From NCBI RefSeq assembly GCF_002007205.1, contig NZ_LAZS01000001.1:248001-312000 (forward strand): DNA of 64,000 nucleotides. Reading direction: 5' to 3'. The DNA is from Ensifer adhaerens. GTDB lineage: Bacteria > Pseudomonadota > Alphaproteobacteria > Rhizobiales > Rhizobiaceae. The notes beneath the pieces are model-generated. The model saw only the letters and a program-made list of their open reading frames with translations. It was not told the origin of the DNA and did no database searches. Position 1 is the first letter of the stretch; each line of letters begins with the position of its first letter. Positions 18,514 to 28,266 of the stretch are shown here, in pieces. The translations under genes were made by a program, and so were the position numbers.

Positions 18514-19730
18514 GAAACGGATTTCAGCCGCTTGCCCTCTGGGTCGTGGTTGATGAGCGGCGCGATGTCCTTGGTCCAGGCGGAGACGGCGGGCACGCGC
18601 GTTCTATCGACACGATAGGCGAATTTCTTGGCGACATCGACGATTTCCGAAAGCAATCCGTCCTGCAGCCGTGTCGGGTGAAGTCCGAGGCCCAGGAACT
18701 TCTCATTGTGCACGACGAGCTCGTTCTCGGCGGCTTCCTTGCGCGGATTGGGCAGCCAGGCGATCTCAGCGCCTGATATCGATGCAATCATCTCGGCGAG
18801 GTCGCGCACCCGGTGGGTTTCGGTCATCTGGTTGAAGATCTCGACACGGCTGCCGCGTGCCGGCGGGTTCTTCAGCGCCAACTCGATGCAGCGCACCGAA
18901 TCCTGGATGTGGATGAAGGCGCGCGTCTGGCCGCCGGTGCCGTGCACCGTCAGCGGATAGCCGATCGCCGCCTGGATGAGGAAGCGATTGAGCACGGTGC
19001 CATAGTCGCCGTCATAGTCGAAGCGGTTGATCAACTGGGCGTGACGGCGGGTCTGCTCGGTATGCGTGCCCCAGACGATGCCCTGGTGCAGGTCGGTGAT
19101 CCGGAGGCCATCGTTCTTCGCATAGAACTGGAAGAGCAACTGATCCAGGCACTTGGTCATGTGGTAGATCGAGCCGGGATTGGACGGATAGAGGATTTCC
19201 TGGCTGACGGTTTCGCCGCCCATGGTCTCGATGCCGACGGGCAGATACCCTTCGGGGATCGCCGCACCGATGGTGGAGTAACCGTAGACGCCCATGGTGC
19301 CGAGATGCACGAGATGGGCGTCGAGCCCGAGTTCGACCAGCGCGTTCAGAAGATTATGCGTGGCGTTGACGTTGTTGTTGACCGTGTAGTTCTTGTGGCG
19401 GTCGCTCTTCATCGAATAGGGCGCGGCGCGCTGCTCGGCGAAGTGCACGATGGCGTCCGGGCGGTGCTCGGCGAGCCAGTTCTTCAAGAGCTCGTAGTCG
19501 CGGGCAAGATCGATCAGGTTGAAATGGATGCGGCGGCCGGTTTCGGCATGCCAGATGCGGGTGCGTTCCTGGATCGAATCCATCGGCGTTAAGGATTGCA
19601 CGCCAAGTTCCGTATCGATCCATCGGCGGGAGAGATTGTCGAGGATGTGAACGTCGTGACCGGCATCGGACAAATGAAGGGCCGTGGGCCAGCCGACGAA
19701 ACCGTCGCCGCCGAGAATTGCAATCTTCAT
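18510..19730 (-). CDS. sqdB: UDP-sulfoquinovose synthase SqdB
   Basis: Product of 406 residues, right length for SqdB. It begins MKIAILGGDGFVGWPTALHL (Rossmann dinucleotide motif) followed by the SqdB-specific DNLSRRWIDTELGVQSLTPM. Other family marks are HFAEQRAAPYSMKS, the catalytic YHMTKCLDQLLFQ (Tyr-x3-Lys) and GTGGQTRAFIHIQD. It converts UDP-glucose and sulfite to UDP-sulfoquinovose, the committed step to the membrane sulfolipid SQDG. It is the first gene of the sqdBDC operon and is divergent from ybgC. Confidence 0.95.
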   Translation of the reverse strand: MKIAILGGDGFVGWPTALHLSDAGHDVHILDNLSRRWIDTELGVQSLTPMDSIQERTRIWHAETGRRIHFNLIDLARDYELLKNWLAEHRPDAIVHFAEQRAAPYSMKSDRHKNYTVNNNVNATHNLLNALVELGLDAHLVHLGTMGVYGYSTIGAAIPEGYLPVGIETMGGETVSQEILYPSNPGSIYHMTKCLDQLLFQFYAKNDGLRITDLHQGIVWGTHTEQTRRHAQLINRFDYDGDYGTVLNRFLIQAAIGYPLTVHGTGGQTRAFIHIQDSVRCIELALKNPPARGSRVEIFNQMTETHRVRDLAEMIASISGAEIAWLPNPRKEAAENELVVHNEKFLGLGLHPTRLQDGLLSEIVDVAKKFAYRVDRTRVPAVSAWTKDIAPLINHDPEGKRLKSVS

Positions 19731-19854
19731 GCACGTTCTCCTGATCGCAAGGGAAGTCCGTCACGTGATAGGATAGGATTGTGACAAGGCTGCAATGCTT
19801 GCAAACGGCTTTTTGTTCCTGCACAGGAAACGGGAAATTCTTTCGGAGAAAAGT

Positions 19855-20310
19855 ATGTCCCTGATTTCGCTCGCAGGCGAACTGACCGAAAACGGCCATC
19901 GGCTGATCCAGCGCGTCTATTACGAAGACACCGATTTTTCCGGCGTCGTCTATCACGCCCGCTACCTGCATTTCATGGAACGTGCCCGCACCGATTTCCT
20001 CAGGCTGCTCGGCGTCGAACAGGCGACGCTGGCCATCGAGGGCGACAGCGAGGGGCTCGTCTTCGTCGTGCACCGCATGGAGATCGACTTCAAGCTGCCG
20101 GCGCGCATGGACGACATCCTGACGATCACGACTGTGACCGAGAAGGCCGGCGGCGCCAAGATGGTGCTGCAGCAGGAGATCCGCCGCGGCGAGACGTTGC
20201 TGATCGCCGCCAAGGTGATCATCGCCGTGATCAACGGACAGGGCCGCCCGCGGCGGCTGCCGGAGGCGCTGGCCTACAAGTTCCATCATGCGAAGGAGAG
20301 CGCCGGCTAG
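19855..20310 (+). CDS. ybgC: Acyl-CoA thioesterase YbgC (Tol-Pal associated)
   Basis: Product of 151 residues from ATG 19855, preceded by GGAGAAAA; in-frame codons back to 19795 lie in the promoter region of sqdB. The hot-dog thioesterase signature is VYYEDTDFSGVVYHARYLHFMERARTD, with the catalytic Asp in DTDFSG. YbgC hydrolyses short acyl-CoA and is linked to phospholipid and Tol-Pal functions. In most proteobacteria it is the first gene of the tol-pal operon; here a minus-strand gene pair of about 1.9 kb separates it from tolQ. Confidence 0.92.
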   Translation: MSLISLAGELTENGHRLIQRVYYEDTDFSGVVYHARYLHFMERARTDFLRLLGVEQATLAIEGDSEGLVFVVHRMEIDFKLPARMDDILTITTVTEKAGGAKMVLQQEIRRGETLLIAAKVIIAVINGQGRPRRLPEALAYKFHHAKESAG

Positions 20311-20336
20311 GTCGCTGATGCTCCAACGGAGGCAGT

Positions 20337-21968
20337 CTAGTCCGCCTCGTTCGCACCGAACTTGTCGAGGATCGTCTTGGTCAGCGACTGCCTGACCTTG
20401 GCCATATCCTGCCAGGGATGTGTGCCATTTTCGATCCGCTCGAGAATATCCGGGATGTGGAAGCTGTTGGCGGACTTGAGATCGGCAAGTTCGTCCCAGC
20501 TGATGGGTGTTGCGACCGGTCCGTCGGCGCGCGCTCGGGTCGAGTAGGGGGCAATCGCCGTCGCGCCGCGCTCGTTCCTCAGCCAGTCGATGAAGATGCG
20601 TCCCTTGCGCTTTTCCTTCGACATGGTGGCGATGAACCGGTCGGGTTCGCGATCGGCGAAACCTTGCGCAAAGGTCTTGGCAAAGGCCTTGGCTTGCGGC
20701 CAGGCGGCGCGGGTCGTCAGCGGAACGATGACATGGACCCCCTTTCCGCCCGTGACCATCGGGGCCGATTTCAGCCCGGCCTCGTCGAGAGCATCGCGCA
20801 AGGCCATGGCCGCGCCCTTGACCAGTTCGAAGTCGAGACCCTCGTCAGGATCGAGATCGAAGACCAGTCGATCGGGCACCTCAAGCTTGTCGGCACGCGA
20901 TCCCCAAATATGGAACTCCAGCGTACCCATCTGGACCGCGGCGACCAAGCCCTTGGCGTCGCTGACATACATGTAGTTTTCCGTCTCGCCGGAGCTTTCC
21001 TCGACGGGGATTTCCTTGATCTCGTCGGGAAAACCGTCGCCGGCATGCTTCTGGTAGAAACGCGGACCCTTGACGCCCTGGGGGGCGCGGACGAGCGACA
21101 GAAGATGCTCTGCCGCATAAGGCAGGATGCGATCGGCGACGACGGCGTAGTAGCGGGCGAGATCGAGTTTGCTGATGCCCTGGCCCGCAAACAGGATGCG
21201 GTCCGGATGGGTGATCCGCACGCCGAGGACGGTGTCCTCCGACGAGGACGGGTGACCCTTCGCGTTCGCGGGCTTGGCGGCGGTGGTTTGTTTCTTCGCG
21301 GTTTTCGGCGTTTCGACTGTCACGGCCTTCGTCTCCTTGCCCTCCGTTCCGGAGGTCCAGACATGCTTCTTGCGTTCGCCCTTCCCATCGGCAATCTCGC
21401 TCATGGTGCGGCCGGTGGCGACGCTCGTCAGATGGTCCTCCAGCAGAGCGTCGCCGTCCTTGGAGGCACTCTCGTCACCCTCCTTGATCAGCAGCCAGTT
21501 CCCGCGCTTTTCACCGGGGCGTGGCCGCATCCGCACCAATGCCCACCCGCCTTGCATGCGCTGACCGTGAAGATGGAACGCCAGCTTGCCCTCGCGCAAG
21601 CCCTCGTCCGGATCGTTTTCGGGCTCCCACCAGCCGGTGTCCCACAACATCACGGTGCCGCCGCCATACTGCTTCTTTGGGATCGTCCCTTCGAAGTCGC
21701 CATAGGCCAGCGGATGGTCTTCGGTTCGAACGGCGAGACGTTTGTCCTTCGGATTGAGGCTCGGCCCGCGGGTCACGGCCCAGCTTTTCAGCACGCCGTC
21801 CCATTCCAGTCGGAAATCATAGTGGAGGCGCGTCGCGTCGTGTTTCTGCACGAGGAAGCGCATGCGCCCGGACTGGCCCCGCCCAAGCTTGCCCTTCGGT
21901 TCGCGCGTCTCGCTGAAGTTGCGGCGTTTGTTGTATTCGGCAAGCGGGTTGCGAGGAGACGCCATCAC
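20337..21968 (-). CDS. LigD-family protein with phosphoesterase and polymerase domains but no ligase domain
   Basis: Product of 543 residues. Residues about 15-180 are the LigD 3'-phosphoesterase domain (FLVQKHDATRLHYDFRLEWD, KQYGGGTVMLWD). A Lys/Thr/Ala-rich linker follows to about 250. Residues about 255-535 are the archaeo-eukaryotic primase-like polymerase domain (ITHPDRILF, LSLVRAPQGVKG, RLVFDLDPDEGLDF with the metal aspartates, KGRIFIDWLRNERGATAIAP). The central ATP-dependent ligase domain with KxDG is absent, so this protein could extend and clean ends but not seal them. It would need a partner ligase and Ku encoded elsewhere. It overlaps the upstream minus-strand gene by four bases. 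Confidence 0.88.
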   Translation of the reverse strand: MMASPRNPLAEYNKRRNFSETREPKGKLGRGQSGRMRFLVQKHDATRLHYDFRLEWDGVLKSWAVTRGPSLNPKDKRLAVRTEDHPLAYGDFEGTIPKKQYGGGTVMLWDTGWWEPENDPDEGLREGKLAFHLHGQRMQGGWALVRMRPRPGEKRGNWLLIKEGDESASKDGDALLEDHLTSVATGRTMSEIADGKGERKKHVWTSGTEGKETKAVTVETPKTAKKQTTAAKPANAKGHPSSSEDTVLGVRITHPDRILFAGQGISKLDLARYYAVVADRILPYAAEHLLSLVRAPQGVKGPRFYQKHAGDGFPDEIKEIPVEESSGETENYMYVSDAKGLVAAVQMGTLEFHIWGSRADKLEVPDRLVFDLDPDEGLDFELVKGAAMALRDALDEAGLKSAPMVTGGKGVHVIVPLTTRAAWPQAKAFAKTFAQGFADREPDRFIATMSKEKRKGRIFIDWLRNERGATAIAPYSTRARADGPVATPISWDELADLKSANSFHIPDILERIENGTHPWQDMAKVRQSLTKTILDKFGANEAD

Positions 21969-22276
21969 CCGCCTCCACGGAGGCGCCGGACGGTCGGCGC
22001 TTCGTCAAGCTCGATAGCCGACCGGGCTGTGTCGAGGGCGAGGACCCGTTCGATGCGGACAATGTCTTCTTGCGTCACCACGGGAACCGGATCGGAGATG
22101 ATGGCCCGGAGGATTTCCGGCGACACGACGCCCTGCGCGATTGCGTCCTCCAGGGCGGCGCGGGTCTCCCGCTCGGCCTTGAGCTCGGCGTAAAGGGCGA
22201 GAATCAATCGGTCCCGAGGATCAAAATCCGGTGAGGGCTTTCGTTCGCCGCGCTGTCGTGTCGTCCGCTGAGCCAT
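21965..22276 (-). CDS. Small charged protein encoded with the LigD-like gene
   Basis: Product of 103 residues from the ATG at 22276; a longer frame to 22336 starts with Cys- and Arg-rich codons unlike the rest. The body is strongly charged and helical (DRLILALYAELKAERETRAA, IVRIERVLALDTARS) and ends in Arg/Gly. I do not recognise a family. Its stop overlaps the start of the LigD-like gene by four bases, so the two are translated as a pair, and a DNA-end-processing partner is one guess. It is divergent from tolQ. Confidence 0.6.
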   Translation of the reverse strand: MAQRTTRQRGERKPSPDFDPRDRLILALYAELKAERETRAALEDAIAQGVVSPEILRAIISDPVPVVTQEDIVRIERVLALDTARSAIELDEAPTVRRLRGGG

Positions 22277-22569
22277 GCTTAGGAACGTACTCGGCCAACC
22301 TAAGTTCCCGCGCCGGGCGATGCTGCAAAGACACACTGCAGTAACGGTCTCTTAACCATAATGGTGTCTTAATCATCGCATCAGGATTTGTGCGGTGCAC
22401 GTCATCCTTTGACCAAAATTGACGGCAAGAAGGCAACCTAAAGCTAATTAAGGTCGCGATGGTGCGATCTGCGGCGGTGCCGGGCACTCTTGCAAACAGG
22501 ACGTTTGGGCTACCCGGTCACGAGCATGAACCGCTCTTGCCGGGTGTTTGGATTCGGGGACTGAAGACG

Positions 22570-23292
22570 ATGGAACAGGTTGGATTGGCCGCGGCGACGC
22601 ACGATGTGAGCCTTTGGTCGCTATTCATGCAAGCGGGCTTCGTCGTGAAGCTGGTCATGCTGGGGCTGGTCGCAGCCTCCGTCTGGACCTGGGCGATCGT
22701 CGTCGACAAGACGCTGAACTACGGTCGCGTTCGTCGCCAGCTCGACAGCTTCGAGCAGGTGTTCTGGTCCGGCCAATCGCTGGAAGAACTCTACCGGACG
22801 CTTGCCGACCGGCAGACCGCCGGCATGGGGGCGATTTTCGTGTCGGCCATGCGCGAATGGAAGAAGAGCTTCGAGCGCGGCGCCCGTTCGCCGATCGGCC
22901 TGCAGATGCGTATCGACCGCGCCATGGACGTAACGCTCGCCCGTGAATCGGAATCGCTAGAAGCCCGCCTCGGCTCGCTCGCGACCATCGGTTCGGCTGC
23001 TCCGTTCATCGGTCTTTTCGGTACGGTCGTCGGTATCATGACCTCGTTCCAGGCGATCGCCGGCTCGAAATCGACCAACCTTGCGGTCGTGGCGCCCGGT
23101 ATTGCCGAGGCGCTGCTTGCCACCGCGATCGGTCTGCTTGCCGCTATCCCGGCCGTTATCGCCTACAACAAGTTCTCGGCCGATGCCGGCAAGCTCTCGG
23201 CCCGCATGGAAGCGTTTGCCGACGAGTTCTCCGCCATCCTGTCGCGCCAGATCGACGAGAAGCTGCAGAGCCCGCGTCAGGCCGCGCAGTAA
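22570..23292 (+). CDS. tolQ: Tol-Pal system inner-membrane protein TolQ
   Basis: Product of 240 residues from ATG 22570; an in-frame extension upstream has no family similarity. TolQ has three membrane helices: one near residues 17-40 and two after residue 130 ([40 protein letters not shown]), the MotA/ExbB channel signature. With TolR it forms the proton-driven stator that energises TolA and constricts the outer membrane during division. It is the first gene of the tolQRAB-pal cluster, 27 bases before tolR. Confidence 0.96.
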   Translation: MEQVGLAAATHDVSLWSLFMQAGFVVKLVMLGLVAASVWTWAIVVDKTLNYGRVRRQLDSFEQVFWSGQSLEELYRTLADRQTAGMGAIFVSAMREWKKSFERGARSPIGLQMRIDRAMDVTLARESESLEARLGSLATIGSAAPFIGLFGTVVGIMTSFQAIAGSKSTNLAVVAPGIAEALLATAIGLLAAIPAVIAYNKFSADAGKLSARMEAFADEFSAILSRQIDEKLQSPRQAAQ

Positions 23293-23319
23293 TCGCCAGA
23301 AAGTACGGAGACCACGCTG

Positions 23320-23772
23320 ATGGGTATGTCGGTTGGCGGAGCCAAGGGTTCGGGCGGCGGACGTCGTCGCCGCGGCGGCAAGAAAGCCATGATGAGCGAG
23401 ATCAACGTCACGCCGTTCGTCGACGTCATGCTCGTGCTCCTGATCATCTTCATGGTGGCAGCACCGATGATGACGGTCGGCGTGCCGATCGACCTGCCGG
23501 AGACGCAGGCAAAGGCGCTCAATTCCGATACGCAGCCGATCACCGTTTCGGTCAACCCGGCTGGCGAGATCTACCTGCAGGAGACGCCGATCGCGATCGA
23601 TGAGGTCGTGCCGAAGCTCGAGGCGATCGCCACCACCGGCTACAACGAACGCATCTATGTGCGCGGCGACACCAATGCCGACTACGGCACGGTCATGAAG
23701 GTCATGGCCCGCATCTCGGCCGCCGGTTTCAAGAACCTCGGCCTCGTCACGCTGCAAGAACAGGAAAAGTGA
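23320..23772 (+). CDS. tolR: Tol-Pal system inner-membrane protein TolR
   Basis: Product of 150 residues. A Gly/Arg-rich cytoplasmic start is followed by the single membrane helix with the essential aspartate ([20 protein letters not shown]; Asp near residue 35). A periplasmic ExbD/TolR domain follows ([20 protein letters not shown]). It works as the TolQ partner in the proton channel. It is ten bases upstream of tolA and clearly in the same transcript. Confidence 0.96.
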   Translation: MGMSVGGAKGSGGGRRRRGGKKAMMSEINVTPFVDVMLVLLIIFMVAAPMMTVGVPIDLPETQAKALNSDTQPITVSVNPAGEIYLQETPIAIDEVVPKLEAIATTGYNERIYVRGDTNADYGTVMKVMARISAAGFKNLGLVTLQEQEK

Positions 23773-23781
23773 TCGTCCACG

Positions 23782-24861
23782 ATGAAGGGCAGTCTCGCTA
23801 CATCTGCTGTCCTCCACGCCATGGTCTTGACCTGGGCGCTGGTGTCGCTTGGCAGCCCGGCTGACTTCCAGGTCGCCGACGTCGAGGCTTTGCCTGTCGA
23901 CATCGTTCCCTATTCGGAAATGACCCAGGTTCAGCAGGGCGACAAGAAAGCCCCGAAGAAGGAGACGTCGTCGCCGGTTCCGACCAAGCGGCCGGAGACG
24001 AACCAGCCGGCCGAAAATGTCGGCGACAACGACACCGACCTGAAGACGCCGCCGACGCCGAACGCCAAGCCGTCGAAGAGCGAAGCCACGGCGTCGCCTG
24101 AAAAGAACGAAAAGCCCGAACCGACGCCCGATCCGGTCGAGCAGGAAATCAAGAAGGTCGAAGAGACGAAGCCCGCTTCCGAGCCTGCGACCGAAGTCGC
24201 TGCCCTGCCGGAACCGAAGCAGGAAGTGAAGCCGGAGACGAAGCCGGAGCCGGCGCCCGCCGAAGAAAAGCCGGCGGAGAACCCGGAAGCCGAAGCGCTG
24301 CCTGAGAAGGTGCCGACGCCGGCTGCAAAGCCGAAGGTCGAAAAGCCGGCCCAGAGCGCAAAGACGCCTGAGCGCAAGAACGAGGCAACGCCGAAGGAAC
24401 AGAAGAAGGCGGCCTCCACCGAGGAAAGCAAGTTCAACGCCGACGAGATTGCCGCGCTGCTCAACCGGCAGGATCCGTCCGCCGGTGGTGCCAAGCGCTC
24501 GACGCAAGAAGCGGCTCTCGGCGGCAAGAAGACCATTGGCGTGGGCCTCAGCGCCAACGAGATCGACGGCGTGAAGGGCCAGATTCAGGGCAACTGGTCG
24601 CTGACACCGGGCCTGACCGGCGTCGAGGAAGTCCGTGTCACGGTCCGCGTGCAGCTCGATCCGTCGGGCAACATCGTCGGCACGCCCGAAGTGACCGCAA
24701 CCGGTGGCCCCGAAGGTACGCGTCGCGCCGTTGAAAGCAGCACCTTGCGTGCGATCCGTCGCTCGGCCCCGCTACAGAACCTGCCGCCTGAAAAATATGA
24801 GGGCGATAAAGGATGGAATACCCTCGTGCTGAACTTCGATCCCTCGGAATTCGCACTCTAG
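23782..24861 (+). CDS. tolA: Tol-Pal system protein TolA
   Basis: Product of 359 residues. An N-terminal membrane anchor (residues about 5-24) is followed by a long Pro/Lys/Glu-rich periplasmic arm (about 50-220), replacing the Ala-rich helix of enterobacterial TolA. The C-terminal TonB-like domain (about 250-359) contains VRVTVRVQLDPSGNIVGTPE and RAVESSTLRAIRRSAPL. TolA transmits force from TolQR to TolB and Pal at the outer membrane. The low sequence conservation of the middle is normal for this family. Confidence 0.93.
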   Translation: MKGSLATSAVLHAMVLTWALVSLGSPADFQVADVEALPVDIVPYSEMTQVQQGDKKAPKKETSSPVPTKRPETNQPAENVGDNDTDLKTPPTPNAKPSKSEATASPEKNEKPEPTPDPVEQEIKKVEETKPASEPATEVAALPEPKQEVKPETKPEPAPAEEKPAENPEAEALPEKVPTPAAKPKVEKPAQSAKTPERKNEATPKEQKKAASTEESKFNADEIAALLNRQDPSAGGAKRSTQEAALGGKKTIGVGLSANEIDGVKGQIQGNWSLTPGLTGVEEVRVTVRVQLDPSGNIVGTPEVTATGGPEGTRRAVESSTLRAIRRSAPLQNLPPEKYEGDKGWNTLVLNFDPSEFAL

Positions 24862-24940
24862 AGCTGCCGGGATTGGAACCCATGCCGGATAGCAAACCAA
24901 CCCTGCAAACCCTTCGTAAGAAGCTGAAAGGCTTGTCTCT

Positions 24941-26254
24941 ATGATCAAGGTCTCTCTTATCCGCGCCATGATGGTGGCCGCGGGCATGTTAGTCGCCGTC
25001 GTGGCGGCGGTGACGCCGGCGAATGCTGAAGTTGAAATCAACATCAACAAGGGCAACGTCGAACCGCTGCCGATTGCTGTCACCGATTTCCTTCAGGGCG
25101 AACTCGGCCAGAAAATCTCCGACGTGGTCGCAGCCGACCTCAAGCGTTCGGGTCTGTTCGCGCCGATCAACAAGGGTGCCTTCATCGAGAAGATCAGCAA
25201 CCCGGACGCGACGCCGCGCTTTGAGGACTGGAAGGTCATCAACGCACAGGCGATCGTCACCGGCCGCGTGACGCAGGAAGGTGACGGCAGGCTGAAGGCG
25301 GAGTTCCGCCTGTGGGATACGTTCGGCGGCTCGCAGATGACCGGCCAGCAGTTCTTCACCCAGCCGGAAAACTGGCGCCGCGTCGCCCATATCATCGCCG
25401 ATGCCATTTATGAGCGCATCACCGGCGAGAAGGGCTACTTCGACACCCGCATCGTCTATGTCGCCGAAAGCGGCCCGAAGACGGCGCGCAAGCGTCAGCT
25501 CGCCATCATGGACCAGGACGGCTTCAATGCCCGGGCGCTCACCAACTCCAACGACATCGTTCTGACGCCGCGCTTCTCGCCGAACCGTCAGGAAGTCACC
25601 TACATGTCGTTCGAGAACCAGCAGCCGCGCGTCTACCTGCTGCAGCTGGAAACCGGACAGCGCGAAGTCGTCGGCAACTTCCCCGGCATGACCTTCTCGC
25701 CGCGCTTCTCGCCGGATGGCCAGCGCGTGATCATGAGCCTGCAGCAGGACGGCAACGCCAACATCTACACCATGGATCTGCGCTCGCGCACGACAACGCG
25801 TCTCACCAACACCGCTGCGATCGATACCGCGCCGTCCTATTCGCCCGACGGCAGCCAGATCGCCTTTGAAAGCGACCGCGGCGGTCGCCAGCAGATCTAC
25901 GTCATGGGTGCGGATGGCTCCGGCCAGCGCCGCATCTCCTTCGGCGACGGCTCCTATTCGACCCCGGTCTGGTCTCCGCGCGGCGATCTGATCGCCTTCA
26001 CCAAGCAGTCGGGCGGCAAGTTCTCGATCGGCGTGATGAAGACCGATGGTTCGAGCGAGCGCATCCTGACGACGGGCTTCCACAACGAAGGCCCGACCTG
26101 GGCACCGAACGGCCGCGTCCTGATGTTCTTCCGCCAGGGCGCCGGCTCCGGCGGACCGCAGCTCTATTCGATCGATCTCTCCGGCTACAACGAGCAGCTG
26201 ATCCAGACGAAGGGCTTCGCATCCGACCCGGCCTGGTCGCCGCTGCTCGAATAG
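24941..26254 (+). CDS. tolB: Tol-Pal system periplasmic protein TolB
   Basis: Product of 437 residues. A signal peptide ends near ANA-EVEI. An N-terminal domain to about residue 165 (with the TolA-binding end) follows. A six-bladed beta-propeller then carries the repeated FSPDGQ-like and WSPRGD motifs ([35 protein letters not shown]). TolB shuttles between Pal and TolA in the periplasm. The gap of 79 bases from tolA contains no obvious terminator, so the operon probably continues. Confidence 0.96.
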   Translation: MIKVSLIRAMMVAAGMLVAVVAAVTPANAEVEININKGNVEPLPIAVTDFLQGELGQKISDVVAADLKRSGLFAPINKGAFIEKISNPDATPRFEDWKVINAQAIVTGRVTQEGDGRLKAEFRLWDTFGGSQMTGQQFFTQPENWRRVAHIIADAIYERITGEKGYFDTRIVYVAESGPKTARKRQLAIMDQDGFNARALTNSNDIVLTPRFSPNRQEVTYMSFENQQPRVYLLQLETGQREVVGNFPGMTFSPRFSPDGQRVIMSLQQDGNANIYTMDLRSRTTTRLTNTAAIDTAPSYSPDGSQIAFESDRGGRQQIYVMGADGSGQRRISFGDGSYSTPVWSPRGDLIAFTKQSGGKFSIGVMKTDGSSERILTTGFHNEGPTWAPNGRVLMFFRQGAGSGGPQLYSIDLSGYNEQLIQTKGFASDPAWSPLLE

Positions 26255-26436
26255 CGTGACCCGATTTGCGGCGGGGATTGTGGCAGCTGCGCCGCTTTCT
26301 CGCCGCAAAGTGCTGGTCTAGCAGGGCCCGGGCCGAAATTATTGATTTGTTAACCATAACTGTTGAAAAGCGATTAACCGCTTCCGGTTACAGTCTGGCA
26401 ACCGTGAATTCAGACACTTCTCAAGGAGACCGGCGT

Positions 26437-26970
26437 ATGAGCCGAATTGACACCCCGGCCGCAGGCCGCATGCAGACCATCGCTCGCAACCCGGTCATGA
26501 TCGCCCTGGTCATGACGCTTGCTCTGGCTGGCTGTGCATCGAAGAAGAACCTGCCGGGCAGTGCTGGCGAACTTGGTCTCGGCGGCGCCGGTTCCGCAAC
26601 GCCGGGCTCGCAGCAGGACTTCACCGTCAATGTCGGCGACCGTATCTTCTTCGATACCGACTCCACGTCGATCCGCGCCGACGCGCAGCAGACGCTCGCC
26701 CGTCAGGCCCAGTGGCTCGCCAAGTATCCGAATTACGCGATCACCATCGAAGGCCATGCCGACGAACGCGGTACGCGCGAATACAACCTGGCGCTCGGTG
26801 CTCGCCGTGCGGCCTCCACCCGCGACTACCTGATCAGCCAGGGCGTTCCGTCGAACCGCATGAAGACGATCTCCTACGGCAAGGAAAAGCCGGTCGCCGT
26901 CTGCGACGACATCTCGTGCTGGTCGCAGAACCGCCGCGCCGTTACCGTCCTCGGTGGCGCCGGCATGTAA
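26437..26970 (+). CDS. pal: Peptidoglycan-associated lipoprotein Pal
   Basis: Product of 177 residues from ATG 26437, which has an AAGGAG site. The lipobox is LALAGC with the lipidated Cys at residue 33, after an unusually long n-region. The OmpA-like domain carries the peptidoglycan-binding signature YAITIEGHADERGTREYNLA and ARRAASTRDYL. Pal anchors the outer membrane to peptidoglycan and is the target of TolB. It lies about 180 bases from tolB and may also have its own promoter in the AT-rich stretch at 26335-26400. Confidence 0.96.
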   Translation: MSRIDTPAAGRMQTIARNPVMIALVMTLALAGCASKKNLPGSAGELGLGGAGSATPGSQQDFTVNVGDRIFFDTDSTSIRADAQQTLARQAQWLAKYPNYAITIEGHADERGTREYNLALGARRAASTRDYLISQGVPSNRMKTISYGKEKPVAVCDDISCWSQNRRAVTVLGGAGM

Positions 26971-27063
26971 TGATGCCGCGGCCGCGCGTCTCGCCTGGCC
27001 GGTCATCAAGGCGTGATCCCGCAAGACACTTCGTGTTCCGGAGATCACAGATCGCTAAAATTA

Positions 27064-27096
27064 AAAGGGCGGCCCTCGGCCGCCCTTTGCTTTTTT
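27064..27096 (+). terminator. Terminator after pal
   Basis: An 11-bp perfect stem (AAAGGGCGGCC/GGCCGCCCTTT) with a CTC loop is followed by GCTTTTTT. It separates the tolQRAB-pal transcript from cpoB. Confidence 0.9.
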
Positions 27097-27234
27097 ACCA
27101 CACTTTGGCCGAACTCCGTTGCTTTTTCAGGGTAATTGGAAAACTGTGCGGCAATCACCCAGTTGACTCGGCGAGATGTATTGCGGGCCCCGGCTCAAGG
27201 GTGGGACAACCGGTATTCGAACAGGACAAATGAA

Positions 27235-28266
27235 ATGAAGAAATTTGTCGTGGCGGGCCTGATCGGTCTTGCGACCCTTGCGGGTCTCGGCCAGACGGCG
27301 AACGCCATGCCTCTTTCAGGGCTGCTGGCCCGAACGACTGAAGCCAACACGACAGCGCAGCAGCAGAAGCTGCCTGTGGTGAAGGTGCAGTCGGCCGAAA
27401 CCGCACGGATTGGCCAGCTTGAAGAACAGATCCGCTCGCTCAACGGGCGTATCGAGGAAATGAGCTTCCAGCTTCTGCAGATGCAGGAGCAGATCCGGAA
27501 GTTCCAGGAGGACAACGAGTTCCGCTTCCAGGATCTGGAAAGCGGCAAGGCCTCCCCGAAGAAGAGCGGCGCTCTGCAGACGCCGAAAACCAGCGATCAG
27601 GCGTCCGTCACCCCGGGGGTGACGGATAGCCAGACCATGGCGCCGGCAGGCGGCGGCAACGACATGGCATCGTCGGGCGTTTCGCCCGGAGCAGGCCAGG
27701 CCGGCAATGGCGCGGCTCCGCCATCGACACTCGGACAGATCGTATTCGACGAGAACGGCAATCCGGTCGCAGCGACGACGGACGGGCGCCCGGGCGCAAA
27801 CGCCACGCTTCCCGGCGTCGATTCCGGCGCACCTGCTGATGGCGGCTTGAACAGCAATCCCGGCAGCCAGACGGCATCGCTCGACAACCCCGGCGATCTC
27901 TACCAGTCGGCCTACGGTCATGTTCTCTCCGGCGACTACAGCACCGCCGAACAGGAATTCGGTGACTACCTGGCGGCGTTTCCCAATGGCGACAAGGCAG
28001 CCGATGCCAGCTTCTGGCTGGGCGAAGCGCAATATTCGCAAGGCAAGTTCAGCGACGCTGCCAAGACCTTCCTGAACGCGCATCAGGCCCACGGCAAGTC
28101 GCCGAAGGCACCGGAAATGCTGTTGAAGCTCGGCATGTCGCTGGGCGCGCTCGACAATAAGGAAACTGCCTGCGCAACGCTGCGCGAGGTCAACAAGCGC
28201 TATCCCAAGGCCTCGCCTGCGGTGAAGGCGAAGGTGACGAGCGAGCAGAGCCGCTTTGGCTGCTGA
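27235..28266 (+). CDS. cpoB: Cell division coordinator CpoB (YbgF)
   Basis: Product of 343 residues from ATG 27235. A signal peptide ends near ANA-MPL. A trimeric coiled coil follows (about 55-105, QLEEQIRSLNGRIEEMSFQL) and a Gly/Pro/Ala-rich linker. The C-terminal part from about 220 has TPR repeats (YQSAYGHVLSGDYSTAEQEF, ASFWLGEAQYSQGKFSDAAK). CpoB acts in the periplasm to coordinate Tol-Pal constriction with peptidoglycan synthesis. It is beyond a strong terminator, so it likely has its own promoter, and it overlaps tilS by 11 bases. Confidence 0.94.
   Translation: MKKFVVAGLIGLATLAGLGQTANAMPLSGLLARTTEANTTAQQQKLPVVKVQSAETARIGQLEEQIRSLNGRIEEMSFQLLQMQEQIRKFQEDNEFRFQDLESGKASPKKSGALQTPKTSDQASVTPGVTDSQTMAPAGGGNDMASSGVSPGAGQAGNGAAPPSTLGQIVFDENGNPVAATTDGRPGANATLPGVDSGAPADGGLNSNPGSQTASLDNPGDLYQSAYGHVLSGDYSTAEQEFGDYLAAFPNGDKAADASFWLGEAQYSQGKFSDAAKTFLNAHQAHGKSPKAPEMLLKLGMSLGALDNKETACATLREVNKRYPKASPAVKAKVTSEQSRFGC

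Noticed and set aside
22350-22460. CtrA box upstream of tolQ
   Set aside because: Two TTAA motifs are 13 bases apart, not seven.
24000-24430. Repeat-like Pro/Lys/Glu-rich stretch in tolA
   Set aside because: This is normal low complexity of the TolA arm, not a DNA repeat array.
22957-24507. Minus-strand frame of 516 codons opposite tolR and tolA
   Set aside because: The Arg/Leu low complexity is the antisense of the Pro/Lys/Glu arm of TolA.
26340-26436. CtrA box upstream of pal
   Set aside because: Several TTAAC half-sites occur (for example in TTAACC near 26350 and 26374), but none is paired at seven-base spacing.
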